A stretch of DNA of 64,000 nucleotides, from the NCBI GenBank assembly GCA_050084985.1, contig JBITNC010000001.1, positions 183,272,001 to 183,336,000 on the forward strand, in the 5' to 3' direction. Source of the DNA: Nageia nagi (Eukaryota > Pinophyta). How positions within the stretch are numbered: the first letter of the stretch is position 1; the number at the start of each line of letters is the position of its first letter. The position numbers and the translations under genes are program-made. Positions 55,095-64,000 of the stretch are shown here, piece after piece. The notes under the pieces were generated by a model that searched no databases, was not told where the DNA came from, and worked only from the letters and a program-made list of their open reading frames with translations.

Positions 55095-58000
55095 TGTAGT
55101 GCATCCACTTATTCCCATAAACCAAAAACATAAATTTAAAACCTAATTTATTTTTTAATGTAACACTCGAATGATCTAGGAATGGACTAGGTGATCCCAC
55201 ATGAGCTTGATAATGCTACTAGGTAGTTTAGCACTCACATGGAAATATTGGTCAAGAACTTAGGATAACCAACCTTGATAAAATTTTTTGATGTTCATTC
55301 CTCAACATTCACCTTATTGAGAATATGCCTCAAAGGTAACCTCACCATTCCTATTCCACATCCCATGTGTAATAGGCTTTCTAGTCATGGTGTAGTGATT
55401 TTTGACTCAAGGCTCATACCACTCAAGAGATCGCACTTCCACTAAGTTAACATTGATACATGATAATAAATCTATATATCATAGGAGAAGATATCTTATT
55501 CTAGGAAAGCTTCCATATGAGTAGGTAGCATTGCTTATGGAATAATTGTCATACCCCTATCTTCTAACTGCAAGTGGTATGACTACTAGTTACCCTCACC
55601 TAGTAACTATAGTTTTTTTTTATTACTATCACCACTTGACACACCTATAAAATGACATGGGTTACTAGCCTTCCCAAAACTATCAGCAAGGCCCACCATG
55701 TGATTTGATAATCCTATGCCCATAACTTGGGTAGCCATGGGTATTAAACAATACCCTCAAGTGGTTTTTTAGTCTAATTTATTAATAAATGTATTGATAA
55801 AAAGAACCACCCATGACCTAATAAATTTTCAAAAATAATCTTAAATAGTGGCAAAAGTATAAGATACCATGTACAATAATTGATCATAATGTATATCTAG
55901 TTCTAACCTAGGGTTTATCACTATTCATCTTCTCCTATGAGGCATACATCAAAAGTATTAGTTATAGGTTTGCTTAGGAAGTCACATAGTTCTATTTATC
56001 CCATATGCATTGTATAGTGTATATAGGTCTACTTTTTAAAATTCCTCATGCACACATAAAGTATCAAGTCATGAGGTAAAGTCCTTACCTGCTATTGCTA
56101 CAAAGGTAATGTGGCATGAAGTGGTCCTCACATAAGGAATATTCCTTTCACTTGTTGTTTATGGCGTAGGTTTAGTCAATGAAGGTTATCTATCATTTTA
56201 TTTGTATTATTGCATCCATCCCAAAAGTTCCTTTGGGTTAGATTATTCTTTTCAATATTCTATGTGTTCCTTGATTGGATTACTATAAATTCTAAGTCTC
56301 AATTAGTTTTAATTAGGTTTTAACCTATTAGCTATATCTTATTATCTAAAAATTTCCATAATTATCATAAAGGGATCCCAAATGACCCAATTTAATCTCA
56401 TTGGGTCCCATTTGTACCCACTTTTATCCTAATGATCCCTAAAGATTCCCAAGTGATCCCAAATTGACATTTCGAATCCTAACTCTAATTTAAGTTTTTT
56501 TCCAAGTTGTTGGAATAGTTTTGGGTTTATTATATTTAATGACATAATTGATCTACTTATTTTAGTATTATTGGTAAAGTCATCAATTTATAATACCCAC
56601 TAATAGTTTTTATGTAAGAAATAGTAATTCTTACTCCTATTCAATCATAGCATTTACCAATCATAATGTCTTTCATAATAAAAAGGAAACTCATTAAATC
56701 ACAATGTTAATAATTTACATAATAAAACCAATCCATAAAATTAGCTACTTTTCATTTATCATTTCAATAAATGAACAAGGCATAAATACAAAACAATCTT
56801 CATTGATCATTTCTAAGCTAATACAAGAATAGTAATTCTTTATAAGAAGGTCATGTACACCAAGTAAAATCCATCCATAATACATCTATATTAATTACAT
56901 TTACTTCCATTTAATTACAAATGACCATAATACATATTAAATTTTAATACGAATATAATACAATAAAATACATCATATCATCTCATATCAATGGACTAGT
57001 AAGTCATCTTTGTCTCATCATGGAACACCTCCATCGATCTATGAGCATCAAACAACTCCATGGACCTTTGGTGGATGGTTCAAGTACTAGGAGTGAGGAG
57101 GATTAGGACACACTTAACCATTATGAATTCCATTCGATCTTTTCTATTTCTAATTTATAAGCCTCAAGAAGATTTTAGATCCTTTTTTGATTACCTCCTT
57201 TCCTTAGCCAAATATTCCATTATGCAATAGTTTAATCCATTTGAATAATTAATTCATCATCTTATTTTAAATTAAATCCATTCTCAAATTATCATAACAA
57301 ATTATGGTTTGAATACCATATTAATTTTTAAACTTTTATATAATCATATCCTTTCTTCAATTGAGGAGTTAATAACACATTAAATCCTATTATTTTTGTT
57401 TAATAAAATAAAACACATTGTACATATTTATTAATACTCACAAAATTAAAAAAAATAATGATAAATATACATTTTTACTACCATTCACATGCATGTTAAT
57501 CAATTAGACATTCAAAGCATATATTAGCCTATTTTGTGGCATCGTATGGGAAGCAAAGGAAGTAATAGCACATCGAGGGATGCTTCACAAAGCCACAACC
57601 CTCCTATATATTTCTCACTATATGATGGATGTTAGGGGTCACAAATCCCTTCTATATTAGTGTGTATACAACAAATAAGAGGGATTTGCAAGGTAAGTGG
57701 GTATGGAGTCATCATTTATCTCAAATATTTGAGGATTTATCTTCACCTAAGGATGGGCATATTAAAAACTAGACTCTACTTCCTATAGTAGGTTTTCTCT
57801 TCATGAGAGTGTGGGATTAATTCAATGAGTAGTCTTGGTTAGGAAACTTATTTTGGATGAGAGAATCATCACTACAATCTATAAGTTGCATTTCTTCTTG
57901 GTAGAAATTTTGAGACTCTAACTTACTACCTCAAAAATTTCATCTTAGCAAAGCCCATGCATTGGTAAAAAAAGGGCATCCATTCACACTCAACTAGATT

Positions 58001-59409
58001 TCAAAATATAATTACTATTTTCTATACCATTTTAAATCAAAATTGAGATCTCATGGGCATCATATGAGGCTCATAGCATGAAAGTGGTAATATGTGAAGT
58101 GTGGAAAGGTTATTCTAAACTTGAAGCTAAAATAAGTTTAGATCTTCCCTAGATCCTAGAGACTAAAATGTTATTTTGGCATAATGGTTCTCAATATCCT
58201 TATAGGGAATGAATACTATTTGGTTTACAAATATTCCATTACACATTTGGAATATCCTAGTTTGAAGTAACATAATATACATTTGTAATATAGAATTTAA
58301 CTTTAGCACATTGAGAATACAAAAAAATAAAGCAAAAACCAATAAACCATACATTTATTCTTAAATGGATTAAATCAAATCTTTGACAAGGAAATAGAAG
58401 AGCACCTAGTGATCTAAAAGAGGGGAGGGAAAGACCTTCACTCTATAGATCTTACCTAATATGCTTGATAGATTTGAAAACATATTTAAAATAAGAAGTG
58501 ATTTTTCTTAAGGATACCCATTGGTATTTATAGCATCAAGATGTAGGAATTAGCCAAAATATTTACTATTCCTTCTTTAACAAAAAAATTAATAATATTT
58601 AAATCTAATGTGGAATCTAAAGTACTAAAATTAATATTAGTGAGGTCATGTCCTTTTTATTTTTTTTGGAGGTATTACTTCTAAGTCAAGGTATGTTACT
58701 ATTAAGGTACTATTAAGACCATTATTATTTAACACCTCATATAACAAGACAAAAGACATGTGCTCCCTTGCAATAATTACTTAATAATTTGCAAATGAGT
58801 CCAAAATATCCTTTAATATCAATTCTATTTTAATAGTGTTTTTACTATTAGCCTCATGTGGAAATAGTATGGGCACTCATTTTTAACTTTTACCTTATTT
58901 AAATTTATTTTTCTAACCTTATATAAATTTTCAAATTTAAATAATGTATATTTATTTTTCCCTCTATTTTGAAATTCAAAACTCAAAAAGGGAAATACAC
59001 CTTTACTTGTGATGATTTCCTTGTCCTACAAGGCAATATTATTATTTTGCATATATTTATAAAGATATTTCCATCAAGAAATTGATAATCATAGCAATTA
59101 TTCTACATACAAATACATGATTTATTATGGTCAAAAGGTGTTCAATGATCCAACACTAATCATTTCCTCCTTCTTACCCTTATGTTCCTATCACCAATTC
59201 ACCTTTGGTCCTTAGGGTATTTGGATCACTTTCTCCATATCAAGGTAACCTATTACTTACATCATGGAAAACCTAGAAGCCATCAAATCAATTTAAATGA
59301 TACATATTTCCTTACCAAATTCATCATCACCATAGTATTATTCCAAACATGGTCCATCCAAATCCTTGATGGTACTCTATCAAATAGTGTATTGAGGTGG
59401 GTCATGACA
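55095..59409 (-). repeat. 3' LTR (4.3 kb) of the second long-LTR element
   Basis: Starts TGTAGTGCATCC and ends GGTCATGACA on the plus strand. It is collinear with the other two copies at 55095 to about 57500 and again from about 58770 to 59409. The middle (about 57540-58520) has no counterpart in them and lacks the 307-bp duplication. A TATA-like site (CTATAAATACC, minus strand) lies near 58526-58536. Confidence 0.85.
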
Positions 59410-59425
59410 TGCACCCCAATAAAAG
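59410..59425 (-). promoter_or_regulatory. Polypurine tract of the second long-LTR element
   Basis: Minus-strand TTTTATTGGGGTGCA lies just before TGTCATGAC. It is less purine-rich than the copy at 32146. Confidence 0.6.
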
Positions 59426-60930
59426 GAATATAGTCTTTTGTGTTCTTACATACAAACATAAACTTTATCAATATTTCACATATTTAGTTAAACAAACAAA
59501 TATAGAAATTATCTTTTCATAGTAGTTGTATCTTCTCATGTAGAAGATGACTAAGAATATTTTTCCCATTAGACTAGACATTCATTAATTTCCCTATTTA
59601 TTAACTTCCTAGTCCTAAAAGATAAGATCTTAATAGGGAGTACTTCAATTGGATGAGGGTCTAGCATCTATAAATCAAAGAAATCCAAAACATGAGAAGG
59701 GTCAGCAACATACTTTATTAACAAGGAGACATGAAAGATATCATGCATTTTGGACAAACTTGTTGGCAAGGCAAGTTTGTAGGCTACTAGACTCTTCTTT
59801 TCCATAAATGCAAAGTGAACAACAAATTGGGGATATAATTTAGTTAACTTTATATGGCACTTTTCATGGGTCATACTCATAAAAATACCTTTTCATCCAC
59901 AACAAATTCTCTAGGATTTCTCTTAATATCGGCATAACTCTTTTATCAATCAAAAACTTCCTTCAATTTTAGTCAAATAGATTTTAGATACTCCTCCATT
60001 TACTTTATTATTTCTAGTTGGATCATCACTCAATTATCCCAATTCAAAGGAGTTCTACATCTCCTTCCATATAGTGCTTCAAAAGGAGCCATTCCTAAAG
60101 ATGAATGATAGCTATTATTGTATACAAACTCAACCAAATAGAGATAATATTTCCATTTGGTATTTTGTTTCATGCAATACATTCTAACCATGCCCTCGAG
60201 GATGTTTTTTTAAACATTTTATCTTCCTATATATCTTAGGATGATAAGCTAAGATCATGTTTAACTTTGTACCTAATGCCTTATGTAATGATTTCCAAAA
60301 TACAAAAGTGAATTTAGAATCCCTATTTGAGATTTTCACTTTAGGAAATCCATGCAATCTAAAAATTTCATGTGCAAACTTATTTGCTACTATAACACAT
60401 CGTATATGGTGTTACCAAGTATAAAGTGTGCAACCTTGTTAACTTATTGACCATAACTAATATGGAGTCATGATGGAATCTAGTTTTTAGTAAACCAACT
60501 ATGAAATCCATCAAAATCACTTACCACTTCTATGTTAGAATATCATGGGGATACAAATATCTACCTGTATGTTGATGTTTCACTTTCACTTTTTGACATT
60601 CTAAGCATCTTACCATAAACTTTGTTATATCCTTTTTCATTCCATCCTAATATAATTTTTGTTTCAATTCTTCTCTCATATTCATTCCTCCTAGATGTGC
60701 TACATATAAAGGATGATGGGATTCTTGCAAGATTGAATTTCTTAAATATCCTTTTTCTAAGATGACTAATATGTCTTTAAAATACAAAATTCCATCTTTT
60801 TTAGTAAATTCTTTAGATAAAGGATTACCTTTATTTATCATTATCTTGATGGATTTGTAGTATGAGTCCTCTTGTTGTATGCTTCTCACTTGATCAAATA
60901 GGTCATATTGGCTTCTTGTCATGGCATTTA
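59426..60930 (-). pseudogene. Integrase of the second long-LTR element
   Basis: HHCC finger at 60922-60560: SILQESHHPLYVAHLGG, MNMREELKQKLY and, after it, CLECQKVKVKHQHT. The core begins near 60480 (ISMDFIVG-type) and decays. The C-terminal part is clear at 59880-59640: LYPQFVVHFAFMEKKSLVAY, LPTSLSKMHDIFHVSLL, IKYVADPSHVLDFFDL, PIEVLPIKIL. Next follow RKLINREINE and WEKYS...EDTTTMKR (to about 59510), the uninterrupted version of the tail split in the first copy. Frameshifts lie between finger and tail. Confidence 0.85.
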
Positions 60931-61440
60931 CATGTCTTCTCTAACTTAATGCATCTACTATCTTATTTTCCTTACCCTTGATATACTTGATACCAAAATT
61001 ATATTCTACAAGGAATTCCATCCATCACCTTTTCCTAGCATTTAAGTTAGACTAAGTGAATAAGTATTTCAAACTATGATGATCCATTTCCAATTTGAAA
61101 GGTTTTTCTAACAAGTAATGCCTCTACATTTTGAATTCATACACTATAGCTACCAACTCAAGATCATGTTTAGCATAATTCAACTCATGTGATCTTAACT
61201 TTTTGGATTCATATGCTACATGATTTTTATTTTATGATAGTACTCCCCAAATCCTCTAATGATGCATCTGTACACACTACAAAATCACCATGTGGGTCAG
61301 GGATAGTGAGAACTGGTGAGGAGGTAATATTTTCTTTTAGAGTTACAAAAGCCTTTTCACATTTATTAATCCACTTAAACACTTTATTTTTCTTTTGTAG
61401 GCTAGTGATGGGATTGGCTATCTTTGAAAAATCTTCTATA
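60931..61440 (-). pseudogene. RNase H of the second long-LTR element
   Basis: Shows the expected order of TDAS-type sequence near 61265, HELNYAKHDLELVAIV-like sequence near 61190-61140 and a MEWRHYLLEKPFKLEMDHH-like run near 61130-61080. Several stops interrupt it. The plus-strand open frame at 61189-61452 is its antisense shadow. Confidence 0.75.
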
Positions 61441-62412
61441 GTACCTAACTAATCCCATGAAACTTCTCACTTCGATCATATTTATTAGTGCAGGCCAACT
61501 CATTCTTGCTTCTACCTTTTTAGGGTCAACTGATATTCCTTTAGTAGAAATAATGTGACCTAAGTACTAAATATGAGAAGCATATAAATCACACTTAGAC
61601 AATTTACCATATAGTTTATGTCATCTCAAAACTTCTAAGGCTAATCTCAAATGATGGTTATGCTCCTCTTCATTCTTTGAGTATATGAGAATATCATCTA
61701 GAAAGACTAGCACAAATTTATTTATGTATTCTTAGTAAACATTGTTCATTAGATTCATGAATGTTGCAGGAGCATTCATTAGCCCAAATGGTAAGACCAT
61801 AAACTCATAATGTCCATATCTATTTTTGAAGGTTTTCTTATGGGTATCTAATTCTTTTATTCTCAACTAATGATATCTCAATCTTATATCTATCTTGGAA
61901 AAGATAGTAACATATTTGAGTTGGTTAAACAAGTCATCAATCCTAGGTAGAGGATACCCATTTTTGATGGTAACCTTATTCAACATCCATTATTCAATAC
62001 ATAGTCTTAAAGTTCCATCCTTATTTTTGACAAATAATACAGGAGCACCCTAGGGTGATACACTAGGCTTTATCAATCCTTTCTTTAAAAGATCTAGTAA
62101 CTACAGTTTTAACTCTTGAATCTCAATCATGTTCATTCTATAGGTGGTTATAGAGATAGGTTTAGCTCATAGAACTATATATATTAGGAAGTCAAATTCT
62201 CATTTTGGGGGAGGATCTAATAGTTCCTTGGGAAATACATCCTTATATTCCCTCAACATAGGATACTTGTTTAACATTTCTACATCTTTATCCTCTTCTT
62301 CCACTTCTTTGACCTTAACTACAAAGATTATTTTCCTTTTTCTAATGCTTCTTCTCATTTGCATGGTTGTGATCAAGTAAGTTTCAAATGGTCCTTGATC
62401 ACTAAACACCAT
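61441..62412 (-). pseudogene. Reverse transcriptase of the second long-LTR element
   Basis: The open frame 62412-62200 covers the RT entry: EVEEEDKDVEMLNKYPML and REYKDVFPKELLDPPPK. Downstream are ELKL-type sequence, [69 protein letters not shown] (about 61840-61780), [14 protein letters not shown] and the intact box [10 protein letters not shown] (Asp codons about 61693-61698). It keeps the RYGHYEF block that is deleted in the first copy. Confidence 0.85.
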
Positions 62413-62910
62413 GTATCAATTTTGGGATAAATTAGTTTATTTTACCCACCTCTCCTAAAAATTAATTAAGGTCTTATGTGCTATTAACTAATCCATTTCT
62501 AAGATAATATCATAGGAAGCTAAGGGAACCACATATAAGTCCCACACAATAAACCCTTTAGGTAACTCGATCTCAACATTCCTAAAATATTATTTGATAG
62601 AGCACTTTTTACTAGACCCAAACTCTACTTTCCATCCATTTGTTAAAATTTATGGTGCCTTTAACATGTTTTTAACTAAATAATTTGAAATGGAACTATC
62701 TATTGCACCACAATATATCAAAAATTTAAAATATTTTCCAAACATTTTACCCAAGATTTGGAGAGGTGTAGCTTATCCTTGAGTTTTTTCCAATCCATTT
62801 GTTGTAAAAATTTGATGCTCCTAAGATTGGTTTGCCTTCAAATGGCATTGACTTGCATAATGCACTCCACCATAGTTCCAGCATCCATCATGTGAAGCCT
62901 TCTTTTGCTC
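62413..62910 (-). pseudogene. Zinc knuckle and protease remnant of the second long-LTR element
   Basis: The knuckle reads GCWNYGGVHYASQC (about 62905-62860), with the second Cys replaced by Tyr as in the first copy. The protease region downstream is heavily broken and no DSG site could be read with confidence. Confidence 0.55.
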
Positions 62911-64000
62911 TAAGTTGTTATCCTTATGCGCATACTAATTATTTATTTGCTTAATGAATCCTTGGTTCTAATTCTTAAATCCTTGATTTCCATTCCCATG
63001 GTTCTAATTCTACCTTTTGAATTACTGATTTCTTCTTATAGAAATTCTTCTTCTTAAAACCCTTATTCCTAGGTTATTTCTTCTAAAATCTAGGAAAGTT
63101 TCCATTTTTGTGATTTTGGTTGGTCTTTTTATTATCATTATGCAAAGCTTATTTCTCAACACCTTTTTTTATTTTGAGAAGATTTCTTTTCTTTTTCATC
63201 CAATAAATAGTTCACAAAGGTTTTTGTAATACCCAAGTTACTTTCCATTGTCTTGGCCAAATCATAAGCCTATTCTAGTATCTTAGGGTTTAGGATGTTG
63301 ACCACAGTCTTGATTTTAGAATCTAAACCCACTAGGAATCTATGAACCTTCAAGTGATTTTTGTCATCTAGAACATACTTAAAAAGTTTGATGAACCACT
63401 AATGATAGCTTTACACACTCATGGAGCCTTGTTGAAATGTTCAATATTTCTCATATTTATTATTAAAATAAATCTAAGGAATAAATCTTTTCTACATTGC
63501 TTCCATAAATTTTGGCCACTTCAAATACTAAACTCCATGCTCAAATTTGTAGGCATTCCACCATTCAAGAGCAATGTCTTGAAAGTTGTAGGTAGCTGAC
63601 ATGGTCTTAGTTTTTGGTGATAGATTTTTTATTAACAAGTATGTTTTTTCCTCATCTAACCACACTTTTGCATGCTCAACCTCATGATTGATATTAAACT
63701 TAGGTATTTGGGCTTTCTTTAGATCAATCATAAGTTCTTATTCGATCCTTTCCTAAATCTAGTTATCTACTCTAACTAATCTTGCTTATGTTGGAATGAC
63801 TAAATTAGATTCTTATCTTGGAGGGTCAACTCTCTAACTTAGTAGATTATTTATCAATTCTTATTATTCTACCACCTACTATTGAATTCTTTTAATGGCT
63901 TCTTCTTCTCCATTATTCTAATTGGAATGACTAAAATAACTCTCAATATCATTTGTAAAAACCTTTTGATTGGTATTCCTCATTGTTCCTCTTCTAGTAT
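62911..64000 (-). pseudogene. gag of the second long-LTR element (5' end outside window)
   Basis: The frame 63731-63528 reads MIDLKKAQIPKFNINHEVE, AKVWLDEEKTYLLIKNLSP and FQDIALEWWNAYKFEHG. Through stops it continues as KNHLKVHRFLVGLDSKIKTV, VNILNPKIL and AYDLAKTMESNLG (about 63350-63240). At the window end, NTRRGTMRNTNQKVFTN matches the gag N-terminal region of the first copy just after its NANVRG repeats. The start codon lies beyond 64000. Confidence 0.85.

Larger units (their letters stand above)
55095..64000 (-). mobile_element. Second long-LTR Ty3/gypsy element, running off the window
   Basis: The left (3') LTR 55095-59409 is followed by a minus-strand pol and gag collinear with the 28459-43715 element. 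The window ends inside the gag N-terminus; the 5' LTR and second target duplication are beyond it. Unlike the first copy, it has no nested insertion, so it serves as the reference for locating the copia insertion at 32318-35392. Confidence 0.9.

Noticed and set aside
61189-61452. 87-codon plus-strand frame as a gene
   Set aside because: Antisense of the RNase H region of the second long-LTR element.

Overview
The window looks like intergenic DNA from a large, repeat-filled plant nuclear genome. A conifer or another gymnosperm is my best guess. The reasons are very high A+T, strong CpG depletion, nested and heavily decayed LTR retrotransposons of both superfamilies, LTRs of about 3.7 kb, and no recognisable host gene in 64 kb. 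The species cannot be fixed from the sequence. Every coding feature listed is a pseudogene; in-frame stops and frameshifts are everywhere.

Layout. 1-1610: 3' end of a Ty3/gypsy element with tandem repeats, a polypurine tract (PPT) and an LTR from 832 that still keeps its CpGs, so it is probably the youngest unit here. 1757-2860: PPT-like site and three tandem arrays. 2870-3990: 3' end and LTR of a copia element (+ strand). 4100-8898: decayed Tat-lineage Ty3/gypsy element (RT, RNase H, second RNase H, integrase, PPT, LTR), followed directly by an Asp-tRNA-type primer site (8907). 9810-11890 (- strand): remnant of a plant mobile domain (PMD) protein. 12340-13915: large imperfect tandem duplication. 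13927-20167 (- strand): complete Ty3/gypsy insertion, target duplication GTTTT, whose gag-pol keeps one frame but lacks the integrase core. 21356-27359 (+ strand): complete chromodomain-type Ty3/gypsy insertion, target duplication ATTGG.

28459-43715 (- strand): Ty3/gypsy element with 3.7-kb LTRs, target duplication GCATA, itself split by a truncated copia insertion (32318-35392). It lies in the 3' region of an older Ty3/gypsy element whose PPT and LTR resume at 43998-44350. 44350-53165 (- strand): old copia element whose LTR is split by a Tork-type copia element (44507-49983, target duplication CTATC). 53166-55094: unassigned, with a 132-bp tandem repeat. 55095 to the window end (- strand): second member of the 3.7-kb-LTR family, with its 3' LTR, integrase, RNase H, RT and most of gag; its 5' LTR lies outside the window.

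The genes do not work together as a pathway. The value of the window is a stack of insertions whose order can be read: four perfect 5-bp target duplications, two insertions inside other elements' LTRs or coding regions, and tandem repeats that recur just upstream of Ty3/gypsy PPTs. The most unusual items are the PMD remnant among Ty3/gypsy remains, the single-frame integrase-less gag-pol, the unrelated 1-kb block in one long LTR, and the PPT-LTR-primer-site junction at 8433-8922.
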